This document shows positions 51,474 through 61,600 of a stretch of 64,000 bases of DNA, piece by piece (the first letter of the stretch is position 1; every line of letters starts with the position of its first letter). The translations under genes and the position numbers were made by a program. The notes under the pieces are model-generated. The model ran no database searches. It was not told the DNA's origin and saw only the letters and a program-made list of their open reading frames with translations. The stretch comes from an uncultured Eubacteriales bacterium (GTDB taxonomy: Bacteria > Bacillota > Clostridia > Lachnospirales > Cellulosilyticaceae): assembly GCA_900551325.1 (NCBI GenBank), contig URVM01000015.1, forward strand, positions 17,903 to 81,902, given 5' to 3'.

Positions 51474-53240
51474 ATGCGTAAAACTAAAATTATAAGCACA
51501 CTTGGTCCAAAAACAAGAGATGTTGAGAGTATACGTCGTATTATAGGAGCAGGAGCAGATGCAATTCGTATTAACTTTTCACATGATAACCATGAAATTC
51601 ACGGGGAAACAGTCAAACGTGTAAAACAAGTAAGAGAAGAAATGGGAAAACCTATTCCTCTTATTTTAGATACAAAAGGTCCTGAAATTCGTACTGGAGT
51701 TATGGCAGATGATAAGGATGTTAAATTAAATATTGGAGATACTTTTACTTTAACCACAGAAGAAATAGAAGGAAACGAAGAACGTGTAAGTGTAACTTAC
51801 AAAAATCTACCTTATGATTTAAAAAGAGGAAGTCGTATCCTGATTGATGATGGTTTAATCGAATTAAAAGTAAAAAACCTTACCAATACAGATGTTGAAT
51901 GTACCGTAGAAAATGGTGGTATACTAGGCTCAAGAAAAGGTATTAATATTCCTGATGTGTTTGTAAACTTACCAGCTTTAACAGATAAAGACTTATCAGA
52001 TATTAAATTTGGTGCAGAAGTAGGTTTTGATTATATTGCTGCATCTTTCATCAGATGTGCTAATGACGTAGTGAAAATACGTCAAGTATTAGAGGCAAAT
52101 GGTGGAGGAGATATTCAAATTATTGCTAAGATTGAAAACCGTGATGGTGTAAATAATATAGATGAAATCCTTCAAGTGGCAGATGCTATTATGGTTGCTC
52201 GTGGAGACCTTGGAGTAGAGATTCCAGCAGAAGAAGTACCAATTGTACAAAAAGAGCTTATTAAAAAGGCTAATGAACTAGGTAAACCAGTTGTAACAGC
52301 TACACAAATGTTAGACTCTATGATACGCAACCCAAGACCAACACGTGCTGAAGCCAGTGACGTAGCTAATGCTATTTTTGATGGTACATCAGCTATTATG
52401 CTTTCAGGTGAAACAGCAAAAGGTGATTATCCACTTGAAGCGATAAGTATGATGGATCGCATTGCTATTACAGCAGAAAATGCAAGTACCCTTTATAATT
52501 TGCCAATGAGTTTTGGTATAGGAAAGCTTAGTATGACACATGCTATTAGCCATGCTACTTGTCAAACAGCAACAGAACTTGAAGCGAGTGCGATTGTAAC
52601 GATTACAAAGTCAGGGCATACTGCACGAGCTGTTTCTAAATTTAAACCAGCTTGTCCAATTGTAGCATGTACAATGGATGAGAGAGTACAACGTCAACTT
52701 AACCTAGTATGGGGATGTACACCATTTTTAATTAGTATTAATGAAGAATCTACAGACGAAGCCTTTGAGGCTGCAATAGAAAAAGCAGAGGAGTTAGGTT
52801 TTGCAAAACAAGGAGATGTAGTAGTAGTTACAGCGGGAGTACCAGTAGGTGTAGCAGGTACTACAAATATTCTTAAAGTTCAATATGTAGGCAATGTACT
52901 TGCAAGAGGTATTGGATATGGTAAAAAAAGTGTAACAGGTAAGGCAAGTGTTATTAAAGTTTTAGAGGAGGCTGACAAATACTTTAATAAGGGAGATATC
53001 CTTATAACAGCCAAGACAGATAATACCTTCTTACCTTATATGAAAAAGGCGAGTGCCATTATTGTAGAAGATTGTAGTCATGAAGAAAACAATCATGCAA
53101 CTATTGTAGGACGCACTTTAGATATTCCAGTTATTATAGGTGCTAAAAATATTGTTGAAGCCGTTAGACATAGCATTACTATTACAGTAGATAGTGAAAA
53201 AGGGCTTGTATACAATGGTGCTATAACTGAAAATAAATAA
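51474..53240 (+). CDS. pyk: Pyruvate kinase with C-terminal phosphohistidine (PEP-utiliser) domain
   Basis: 588 residues: catalytic barrel with RINFSHD, the TKGPEIRTG motif, active-site lysine IIAKIEN (about 220-226), GDLGVEIP and TATQMLDSM, then the alpha/beta C domain. From about residue 480 comes the extra domain of Bacillus/clostridial enzymes, related to PEP synthase swivelling domains (GKASVIKVL...NNHATIVGRTLDIPVI). Its phosphorylatable-type His is retained. Operon partner of pfkA; terminator follows. Confidence 0.96.
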   Translation: MRKTKIISTLGPKTRDVESIRRIIGAGADAIRINFSHDNHEIHGETVKRVKQVREEMGKPIPLILDTKGPEIRTGVMADDKDVKLNIGDTFTLTTEEIEGNEERVSVTYKNLPYDLKRGSRILIDDGLIELKVKNLTNTDVECTVENGGILGSRKGINIPDVFVNLPALTDKDLSDIKFGAEVGFDYIAASFIRCANDVVKIRQVLEANGGGDIQIIAKIENRDGVNNIDEILQVADAIMVARGDLGVEIPAEEVPIVQKELIKKANELGKPVVTATQMLDSMIRNPRPTRAEASDVANAIFDGTSAIMLSGETAKGDYPLEAISMMDRIAITAENASTLYNLPMSFGIGKLSMTHAISHATCQTATELEASAIVTITKSGHTARAVSKFKPACPIVACTMDERVQRQLNLVWGCTPFLISINEESTDEAFEAAIEKAEELGFAKQGDVVVVTAGVPVGVAGTTNILKVQYVGNVLARGIGYGKKSVTGKASVIKVLEEADKYFNKGDILITAKTDNTFLPYMKKASAIIVEDCSHEENNHATIVGRTLDIPVIIGAKNIVEAVRHSITITVDSEKGLVYNGAITENK

Positions 53241-53242
53241 GT

Positions 53243-53276
53243 AAAGGGGCTGTTGCACGAGCAATGGCCTCTTTCT
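53243..53276 (+). terminator. Terminator after pyk
   Basis: AAAGGGGCTGTTGC/GCAATGGCCTCTTT stem with a 4-nt loop and short T-run. Confidence 0.75.
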
Positions 53277-53401
53277 TACCTATATAAATGTAAATACAGA
53301 TTTTGATGCATAGGAAAGTGGCAAATATTATATACATGATAAGGAACAAAAGGGTAAAGATAATAAAAAAGACTATCTTTGTATTTTATTTTAGGGTGTG
53401 C

Positions 53402-53407
53402 TATAAT
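53402..53407 (+). promoter_or_regulatory. Extended -10 promoter of ktrBA
   Basis: TGC followed by TATAAT (53402-53407), about 45 nt upstream of the ktrB start; the -35 region (TTTGTA, 18 bp upstream) is weak. Confidence 0.5.
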
Positions 53408-53453
53408 AGCTAGCGATTACATAAATTAGTAAATCATAGGAGAGATTAGTGAA

Positions 53454-54860
53454 ATGAATAATCTAAATGAGCACCATGGCATATTTAAAAGTAGCTTAGG
53501 CCCATCTCAAATACTGGTATCAGGCTTTTTAGCTGTAATATTAGTAGGTGCAGTACTTTTAATGTTACCAATTAGTAGCCAAAGTGGAGAAACCACAAAT
53601 TTTATTGATGCTTTATTTACAGCTACGTCTGCTACTTGCGTGACGGGTCTTGTTGTTGTAAATACGTTAGAACATTGGTCATTATTTGGTAAGATTGTTA
53701 TTTTATCTTGCATACAAATCGGTGGACTAGGATTCATGTCTTTAGTAAGTATGATCTTTGTCTTTATGGGTAAAAAAATTACTCTCAAAAACAGATTAAT
53801 TATGCAAGAAGCTTTTAGTTCAAACACTATGGCAGGTATTGTACGTTTTACAAAAGCAGTAGTTGTACTCACTTTTGTAGTAGAAGGAATAGGTGCTTTC
53901 CTTTTATCATTTGTATTTGTACCGGAACATGGATTTATAAAAGGCATAGGATATTCCATTTTCCATGCTATATCAGCTTTTTGTAATGCAGGCTTTGATA
54001 TTGTAGGGCCTGATAGTTTGACACCATATGTAGGCAATGGACTTGTTAACTTCACAATTATGGGACTTATTGTTGGAGGCGGACTAGGTTTTTGTGTATG
54101 GATGGATACCTATCATGCCATTAAGATGAAAAGAGAATCAGCTGAACATTTTACATGGAAACAGGCATTTTATAAATTACCTCTTCATACCAAACTTGTA
54201 TGGATGATTACAATTATTCTTATTGTATTAGGTGCTGTATTTTTCTTCTTTGTAGAATTTAAGAATCCAAATACATTGGGGGCTTTATCTTTAAAAGATA
54301 AAATTTATGCAGCATTATTCCAATCAGTATCTCCACGTACTGCTGGATTTAATACACTACCACTAGCAGAACTTACACCAGCATCAAAATTAATGAGTAT
54401 TATTTTAATGTTTATTGGAGGTTCTCCAGCGGGTACAGCAGGTGGTGTTAAAACAGTTACAGTTGGTGTACTTATCTTATGTGCTATGTCTACTATAAAA
54501 GGTAGAGAAAATACAGTAGTATTTAATAGACGTATTCCAACAAGTGTTATAAATCGTGCATTAACAGTAGTTATGATTGCTATTACTGCAATCATTGGAA
54601 TGCTTATGATTTTAACTGTTACAGAGGATGCTGGCTTTATGGAAATTTTATTTGAAGTTGTATCTGCATTTGGTACAGTTGGTTCAACTTTAGGAATCAC
54701 CTCAAGTCTTACAGTTATTGGTAAAATTATGATTATCATATTAATGTTTATAGGTCGTCTTGGACCTGTTACAATAGCAGTAGCACTTATGGTAAGACAA
54801 AGGAAAGCAAAAGAAAAAGTAAGTATTCAATATCCAGAAGAGAAAGTTATGGTAGGTTAA
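53454..54860 (+). CDS. ktrB: Trk/Ktr-family potassium uptake channel subunit
   Basis: Membrane channel of 468 residues with four pore-loop repeats. The filter segments are TSATCVTGL, AFCNAGFD, SPRTAGFN and AFGTVGSTLG, each with the conserved Gly. About ten hydrophobic helices. Its regulator ktrA follows 15 nt later with AAGGAGCGCG. The length and N-terminus fit KtrB rather than the longer TrkH. Confidence 0.93.
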   Translation: MNNLNEHHGIFKSSLGPSQILVSGFLAVILVGAVLLMLPISSQSGETTNFIDALFTATSATCVTGLVVVNTLEHWSLFGKIVILSCIQIGGLGFMSLVSMIFVFMGKKITLKNRLIMQEAFSSNTMAGIVRFTKAVVVLTFVVEGIGAFLLSFVFVPEHGFIKGIGYSIFHAISAFCNAGFDIVGPDSLTPYVGNGLVNFTIMGLIVGGGLGFCVWMDTYHAIKMKRESAEHFTWKQAFYKLPLHTKLVWMITIILIVLGAVFFFFVEFKNPNTLGALSLKDKIYAALFQSVSPRTAGFNTLPLAELTPASKLMSIILMFIGGSPAGTAGGVKTVTVGVLILCAMSTIKGRENTVVFNRRIPTSVINRALTVVMIAITAIIGMLMILTVTEDAGFMEILFEVVSAFGTVGSTLGITSSLTVIGKIMIIILMFIGRLGPVTIAVALMVRQRKAKEKVSIQYPEEKVMVG

Positions 54861-54875
54861 AAGGAGCGCGTAATA

Positions 54876-55541
54876 ATGAGAGGGAAACAATTTGTTATTT
54901 TTGGACTTGGTAGATTTGGAATTAGTTTAGCTACAACACTTGCAGAAGCAGGTTACGAAGTAATGGTTGTAGATAAGTGTGAAGAAAGCGTACAAGAGAT
55001 TGCACCACTTGTAACACATGCTGTACAAGCTGATGCATCTGATATGGACACACTAAAGTCTTTAGGTATTCGTAACTTTGATGTAGCTATTGTAGCAATA
55101 GGTAAAGATATTCAAGCAAGTATTATGGCTACACTACTTCTTAAAGAACTAGGTATTCCTTATGTAGTGGCTAAAGCAAGTAGTGAAATCCATGAAAGAG
55201 TACTAAGAAAGATTGGAGCAGACCGTATTATTTTACCAGAACAAGAAATGGGAATGCGTATTGCAAACAACCTTATTTCAGGTAATATTCTAGATCATAT
55301 TCAACTTTCATCTGAATATAGTATTATTGAAATGGGTATCTTACCAGAATGGCAAGGGAAAAGTATTATAGAAGTTGATCCACGTGGTACTTATGGAATT
55401 AATATTATTGCTGTTCAAAGAGGTGGTTCAATAGATATCTCTCCTTCACCAAATTATATATTAGAAACAGAAGATACACTTGTTGTAGTAGGAAGTAATA
55501 AACAACTTCAATCTTTAGAGGCTAAAAGACATGGCAAGTAG
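54876..55541 (+). CDS. ktrA: Potassium uptake regulatory subunit (RCK/TrkA-N and TrkA-C)
   Basis: Cytoplasmic gating ring of the K+ channel. 221 residues: Rossmann RCK_N with FGLGRFGISLATTLAEAGYEVMVVDK (nucleotide-binding GxGxxG and terminal Asp) and a C-terminal RCK_C lobe (about 140-215). In the known family ATP/ADP or NAD binding and c-di-AMP control K+ flux. It overlaps the rRNA methyltransferase gene by 11 nt. Confidence 0.94.
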   Translation: MRGKQFVIFGLGRFGISLATTLAEAGYEVMVVDKCEESVQEIAPLVTHAVQADASDMDTLKSLGIRNFDVAIVAIGKDIQASIMATLLLKELGIPYVVAKASSEIHERVLRKIGADRIILPEQEMGMRIANNLISGNILDHIQLSSEYSIIEMGILPEWQGKSIIEVDPRGTYGINIIAVQRGGSIDISPSPNYILETEDTLVVVGSNKQLQSLEAKRHGK

Positions 55542-56319
55542 TAAATTTATTAGCAGTGAAAGTAATCCCATTATTAAAAATATACAGCTTTTACAAAGTA
55601 AGAAAAATGAACGTAAAAAGCAAGGTCTTTTTCTAGTAGAAGGAATTAGAAGCGTCAATGAAATTCCAGACCATTATGAAATAGATACATTAGTAATGAG
55701 TGATGCCTTTGATGAAGCAGAACTTAAGGTAATGGGGGCAAAGCAAAATATAGTAGTACCTAGTGAGCTGTTTAAGAAAATGAGTGATACACAAACGCCA
55801 CAAGGTATTTTAGCCTTAGTCAAAATGAAAGAATATACACTTAATAAAATACAGGTAAAACCAAACGGTTCTTATCTTTTACTTGAAAATCTACAAGACC
55901 CAGGTAATTTAGGTACTATTATACGTAGTGCCTATGGATTTGGAGTAGAAGCAATCTTTCTTACAAAAGGCTGTGTAGATTTATATAGTCCAAAGACTGT
56001 ACGTAGTACAATGGGAGCACTTCTTCATGTACCTATTGTAGTTGGAGAAAATTTAGAAGACTATATAGATTGGGCAAGAAAACATAATTTGACGCTTTAT
56101 ACAACAGCTCTAGATCATACAGCGTGTAAAGTATCAGAAGCAGATTTTACCAAAGGACATGTACTTATTATAGGCAATGAAGGAAATGGTGTTTCCGAAG
56201 AGGCATTAAAAGTAGCTGATCAAAAAGTTTATATTCCAATGCCAGGTGGCTTAGAATCTTTAAATGCTTCAATTGCAACTTCTATATGTATGTATGAAGT
56301 CATGCGTCAACGTTCATAA
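55531..56319 (+). CDS. SpoU/TrmH-family RNA 2'-O-methyltransferase
   Basis: 262 residues. N-terminal substrate-binding domain (NPIIKNIQLLQSKKNERKKQGLFLVEG) and SPOUT knot catalytic domain with ENLQDPGNLGTIIRSAYGFGVEAI (motif 1), IIGNEGNGVS (motif 2) and IPMPGGLESLNASIATSICMYE (motif 3). These bind SAM in the trefoil knot. The target is 23S rRNA or tRNA by family (RlmB/YsgA-like), not decidable here. Translationally coupled to ktrA. Confidence 0.9.
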   Translation: MASSKFISSESNPIIKNIQLLQSKKNERKKQGLFLVEGIRSVNEIPDHYEIDTLVMSDAFDEAELKVMGAKQNIVVPSELFKKMSDTQTPQGILALVKMKEYTLNKIQVKPNGSYLLLENLQDPGNLGTIIRSAYGFGVEAIFLTKGCVDLYSPKTVRSTMGALLHVPIVVGENLEDYIDWARKHNLTLYTTALDHTACKVSEADFTKGHVLIIGNEGNGVSEEALKVADQKVYIPMPGGLESLNASIATSICMYEVMRQRS

Positions 56320-56352
56320 GTTATTGTTTATGAAATGAGTAGGCAGTAAGAG

Positions 56353-56381
56353 TTGACAAAATCTAAGTAACAATCTATAAT
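56353..56381 (+). promoter_or_regulatory. Consensus promoter of the asnS T-box leader
   Basis: TTGACA (56353-56358), 17-bp spacer, TATAAT (56376-56381): perfect consensus. Confidence 0.85.
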
Positions 56382-56387
56382 GAGAAT

Positions 56388-56675
56388 CATATTTTATAGT
56401 ACGAATAAATAATAGACGATGAAAAGAAGAGTAGTCTAAGACAGCGTTTAAAGAGAGCCAATGATGCTGGGAATTTGGTAACAAGTTTTAGATGAAGAAC
56501 ATCTTGGAGTTTCTGACCGAAAAGTAATGAGTAGGCTCAGACGGGACCAGACCGTTATATCTGGAGTATATTATTAGATATACTAACCAAAGAGTTGGAC
56601 CATATGGTCAACTAGGGTGGTACCGCGGAGCGTTAGCTTCGTCCCTATAGCTTATAGGGGCGAGGCTTTTTTTAT
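56388..56675 (+). promoter_or_regulatory. T-box riboswitch, asparagine specifier, upstream of asnS
   Basis: T-box sequence AGGGTGGTACCGCGG at 56614-56628. The terminator GCTTCGTCCCTATAGCTTATAGGGGCGAGGC region has a seven-T tail. AAC at 56498-56500, three bases before TTGGAG, is the likely Asn specifier. Uncharged tRNA-Asn would turn on asnS. Confidence 0.92.
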
Positions 56676-56720
56676 TGTCTTTTATTAACACAGTACATTT
56701 TACTAAAAGGAGATGGAGAA

Positions 56721-58112
56721 ATGGATACAGTAGCAATTAGACATTTATACCGTAGTACAAGTGATTATGCAGGAAAAACTGTTACAGTAGCAGGATGGGT
56801 AAAAACAGTAAGAGATTCAAAAACTTTTGGATTTATTGAGTTAAATGATGGAACATTCTTTAAGAGTGTTCAAGTTGTATTTGAAGATAAATTAGAAAGC
56901 TTTAAAGAGATTGCAAAATTAGGTGTAGGTGCTGCTATCATCGTTACAGGTGATTTAGTAGAAACACCAAACCAAAAACAACCTTTTGAAATTAAAGCGA
57001 CTGAAATTGTAATAGAAGGAAGCTGTCCAGCAGAGTATCCACTTCAAAAGAAACGTCATTCTTTTGAGTTCTTAAGACAAATCGCTCACCTTCGTCCTAG
57101 AACAAATACATTCTCAGCAGTATTTAGAGTACGTTCATTAGCGGCTTATGCTATCCATAAGTTCTTCCAAGAGCGTAACTTCGTATATGCACACACACCG
57201 CTTATTACAGCAAGTGACTGTGAAGGTGCTGGAGAAATGTTTAGAGTAACAACATTAGATGCTAAAAATCCTCCATTAAACGAGCAAGGTGAAGTAGACT
57301 ACAAAGAAGATTTCTTTGGTAAGATGGCAAACTTAACAGTAAGTGGCCAGCTTTCAGCAGAAACATTTGCTATGGCATTTAGGGATGTTTATACATTTGG
57401 ACCAACATTCCGTGCAGAAAAATCAAATACACCTCGCCATGCAGCAGAGTTCTGGATGATTGAGCCAGAAATCGCTTTTGCAGACCTTCAAGATGATATG
57501 CGTCTTGCAGAAGATATGGTTAAATTCGTAATCAACTATGTACTTGAAAATGCACCAGAAGAAATGGCATTCTTCAATCAGTTTGTAGATAAAGGTATTT
57601 TAGAAAGATTACAAGGTGTAGCAAATGCAGACTTTGGTGTAGTAGATTACACAGAAGCTGTAGAAATTCTTAAAACATGCGGTAGAGAATTTGAATACCC
57701 AGTATTCTGGGGATGTGACCTTCAAACAGAGCATGAACGTTATTTAACAGAAGAACACTTCAAAAAACCAGTATTCGTTATTAACTATCCAAAAGAAATT
57801 AAAGCTTTCTATATGAAACTTAATGAAGATGGCAAAACTGTAGCAGCTATGGACCTTCTTGTACCAGGTATCGGTGAGCTTATTGGTGGTAGTCAAAGAG
57901 AAGAAAACTTAGATATTCTTCTTGCTAGAATGGCAGAGCTTGGACTTAACGAAGAAGATTACTGGTGGTACTTAGACCTTAGAAGATTTGGTAGTACACG
58001 CCATGCAGGATTTGGACTTGGATTTGAAAGATTAATTATGTACTTAACAGGTATGACTAATATCCGTGACGTAATTCCATTCCCAAGAACTACAGGTTCA
58101 GCAGAATTCTAA
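56721..58112 (+). CDS. asnS: Asparagine--tRNA ligase
   Basis: Class IIb synthetase of 463 residues. N-terminal OB-fold anticodon-binding domain (VTVAGWVKTVRDSKTFGFIELNDG, about 18-41), then the catalytic core with motif 2 FRAEKSNTPRHAAEFWMIEPE and motif 3 GFGLGFERLIMYLTG near the end. RBS AAGGAGATGG. Controlled by an Asn T-box, so asparagine supply (asnA/asnB under the nitrogen leaders) and its use are regulated by separate RNA devices in this window. Confidence 0.97.
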   Translation: MDTVAIRHLYRSTSDYAGKTVTVAGWVKTVRDSKTFGFIELNDGTFFKSVQVVFEDKLESFKEIAKLGVGAAIIVTGDLVETPNQKQPFEIKATEIVIEGSCPAEYPLQKKRHSFEFLRQIAHLRPRTNTFSAVFRVRSLAAYAIHKFFQERNFVYAHTPLITASDCEGAGEMFRVTTLDAKNPPLNEQGEVDYKEDFFGKMANLTVSGQLSAETFAMAFRDVYTFGPTFRAEKSNTPRHAAEFWMIEPEIAFADLQDDMRLAEDMVKFVINYVLENAPEEMAFFNQFVDKGILERLQGVANADFGVVDYTEAVEILKTCGREFEYPVFWGCDLQTEHERYLTEEHFKKPVFVINYPKEIKAFYMKLNEDGKTVAAMDLLVPGIGELIGGSQREENLDILLARMAELGLNEEDYWWYLDLRRFGSTRHAGFGLGFERLIMYLTGMTNIRDVIPFPRTTGSAEF

Positions 58113-58166
58113 GAAATTGATCATTCAGGTTTAAATAAGATAATTTATATAGAAATATAGTAGAAC

Positions 58167-58214
58167 AAAAGGGAGTATAAGTTTATTTTAAAATAGACTT
58201 ATACTCCCTTTTGC
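58167..58214 (+). terminator. Terminator after asnS
   Basis: Sixteen-bp stem AAAAGGGAGTATAAGT/ACTTATACTCCCTTTT with a 14-nt AT-rich loop. Confidence 0.8.
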
Positions 58215-58656
58215 TGTTTAAGTATATAAGAAGGAAGCACAAAGAAGTATTAATCTTAAGAAAGGAATATTTGAAAATATTATAAATATAGGCAAATGAT
58301 TTATTTATAATTTGAACTTAAGTTTAATTAATTGATTTTACGATATATATTGTGTAAGGGAATGCTTTTTAGGAGGAGGAAGCACTAAGGAAGTAGTTAA
58401 GAAAATATATGGGATAGGAGGAGAATAATAGACTAATAAGTAAATAATTAGTAATAAAATAGATAAAATAATTTGTCTAAATAAAGTAAAATAAACAAAT
58501 ATAAAAATTATCAAGTATAAAAACAATTAAAATATTAAAATAATATTACAATTTTAAAAAAATAATGTCAAATTCATTAAAAGTGATATGATAGAGGTGT
58601 AAGCCTTTCAAAAATGGGGTATTAAGAAAGGCTCAATAAATGAGAGGAGGATTAAA
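58215..58656 (+). other. AT-rich upstream region of the chitinase gene with a 5' UTR hairpin
   Basis: About 440 nt, extremely A/T-rich from 58430 to 58560, no supported ORF. A hairpin AGCCTTTC (58602-58609)/GAAAGGCT (58626-58633) lies 15 nt before the RBS (GAGAGGAGG). A weak TATGAT (58587-58592) could be the -10. The hairpin may protect the mRNA or bind a regulator. Confidence 0.5.
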
Positions 58657-61600
58657 ATGAAAAAAGCAAAACAAAAGTTACTTGCATATGTAGGGGCGAT
58701 AGCAATGGCTGTAGGAAGCTTTGCTGTAACACCACTTTACGCAAGTGAAGTACCTTATGCAGTAGCAGCTGCGGCTGTTACAGTGCCAGGTGTACCAGGA
58801 TTGACACATGACAACTATGGGGGAACAGGAGAATTTAATTTAGAAGCTACATTATGGACAAATGCTACAGCTACAAAAGCAACATTTTATGAAAATGGAA
58901 AAGTAATTAAAGAAGTTCCATTAACACCAGCAGGAAACGGAAATCAAGTAGCAAAAATTAAAGTAAGCCCTTTATATAATGGGGAGTATACCTATTATGT
59001 AGAGTTTAGTAATGAAGCTGGAGCAAGTCGCTCAAAAGAAATTGTAGTTAAAGTTACAACAGGTAAATTACCACCAGCACCAGCACGTACAGAACCAAAC
59101 ACCAACGGAAAACGTATTGTTATGTATTATCCTGAGTGGGGAATTTATGCAGGGCATAATCAATGGATGCCAAAAGATATTCCATGGGAATACATTACCC
59201 ATATGAACTATGCATTCTTTACTATTCAAGGTATAAGTCCAACAATTGGTAATGCAGTTGGACAAAGTGAAGTAAAGATATTTGATGAGTTTGCTGCAAC
59301 TGAGGCAGATGCAGGAACAGGTGAACCTTATGGATCAGAGTATAAAGGAACACTAGGAGCTATGAGAAAAGCAAAACGTCAATATACTCATGTAAAAATG
59401 ATGATGAGTATTGGTGGTTGGTCACAATCAGCTAACTTTGTTGAAGCAGCAGCAACACCAGCAGCACGTAAAGCATTTACAGATAGTGCTATTAAACTTA
59501 TGAGACAATATGAGTTTGATGGTATTGATATTGACTGGGAATATCCAACATTTAAACGCGACCCAGATACAAAGGATAATCCAAATGATCAAGGAAATCC
59601 ACGAGCAAGTGAAGCAGATAAACAGAACTTTACTTTACTTATGAAAGCTCTTAGAGAAGGGCTGGACGTAGCAGGTAAAGAAGACGGCGTTCATTATGAA
59701 TTATCAGCTGCTGTAGGCTGTGGTATTGATAAAATGGAAAAAACCGAAGTCAAAGAATATGCTCAGTACTTAGATTTTATTAACCTTATGACATATGATA
59801 TGCACGGGGCATGGGAAAGCTTTACAGGACATCAATCACCAATGTACGGGCGCACAGGAGCAGAAAATCCATATGATGAAGTTGTATCACAATATACTGT
59901 GACAAAATCAGTAGATAACTTCTTGAAAGAAGGCGTACCTGCAGATAAATTAGTTGTTGGTATTCCTTACTATACAAGAGGTTGGGGTGGAGTTGAGCCA
60001 ATCGAAATCATTCCAGGACTTCCAGGACTTCATGCACCTGCACAACTCAATGCTACAGGAAGCTACGCACCATCTACAAAAGGGGAATTTGATGGAGGCG
60101 TTTATGCAGGTAATAACCCTTATTACTATATAGAAGAAGTACTTGAAAAAGATCCAGCATTCAAAAAATACTGGGATCCAGTAGCACAAGTACCTTATCT
60201 CTATAGTGCAAGCAAGAAAATATTCTATACTTATGATGATGCACAATCAATTGGTATTAAATTAGACTACGTTAATAGCAATAAATTAGGTGGAGCTATT
60301 ATCTGGGAAGCAACATGTGAAAGACAAGGGAATCCAGTTCTTACAAAACAAATTTATAACGGTTTTGCAGGAGATGTAAAACCAGTTGTAAAACAACCAA
60401 CACTTGCAACAGATAAACAACAAGTACTAATTGATGAAGCATATAACTTATCTTTAAGTATTCCAGCAACAAGTAATGCTACTACTTATGAAGTAAGAGA
60501 AAATGGTGTTGTTATTAAAGAAGGAGCTGTTACACAACAAGCAGCTACTATCCAGATTCCTTTAACAAAAAAAGCAGCTGGAGAGTTTACTTATGTAGCT
60601 AAACTTACAGGTGCAGCAGGAAGTAAAGAAAGTACAGCTGTAAAAGTAACAGTAACAGAACAATTAGTAGTAAAACCAGCTACAGTATCAGCAACAGAAG
60701 TAAAAGATGGAAAATATACAGTAACAATAGCTGTTCCAGCAGCAAGTAATGCTGTTAGTTATTCATTCCTTGAAAATGGAGTAGAAGTAGCAAATGGTAC
60801 AGTAGATGCAGCTAAAGCTCAAACCATTACTCATGACTTTGCAAATAAAGCAGTAGGTAAATATGAGTATATGGTAGAACTTAAAGGCAAGACAGGAAGT
60901 GCACAAAGCAATAAAGTAGTAGTTGTTGTAGAAGAAAACCAACAACCACAACCAGAAAAACCATTAGCAGCTACATTATCAGCAACAACACCAAAAGATG
61001 GTGCATATGTAGTTACTGGACAAATTCCAGTAAATCACAATGGAGTAACTTATAAACTTTATGAAGATAGTAAAGTAATTAAAGAAGGTACTCTAACAAA
61101 TAATGAAGCTCAAACAATTACAGAAAGTATTACAAATAAGGCAGTAGGCACATATACTTATAAGTTAGAATTAACAAATACAGTAGGTACAAGTACAAGT
61201 AATCTTATAAGTGTAAAAGTAGAAAAACAAGAAGAGCCACAACCTGCTAATAAACCAGCTAAACCAGCAGTTACACATAATAACTGGGATGGTAAAGCAG
61301 ATTACACTATTACCTTTAATATGTGGTGGGGAGAAAACGGTACATCATGGAAGCTTTATGAAGATGGTAAAATGATTCATGAGGCAGCTTTAGTAGCAAA
61401 TGGACAAAATGGCCAAAGTGGAACATACAATGTTAAAGGAGCAGCAGCTGGAACCCATAAGTATTATGTAGAATTAATCAATGCAGCTGGAGCTACAGCA
61501 TCTGATACTATTGAAGTTAAAGTAAATGGTACAGTAGTACTTCCAAACCCAGACCCAACGCCAAATCCAGATCCAACACCAACACCAGATCCTAAACCAG

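Noticed and set aside
53507..54055. 182-residue antisense frame in ktrB
   Set aside because: Shadow ORF opposite a membrane protein gene; no RBS and no motifs.
58338..58526. Hydrophobic 62-residue minus-strand reading frame before the chitinase gene
   Set aside because: It starts at TTG with no RBS in a nearly pure A/T region; the hydrophobic composition follows from base composition.
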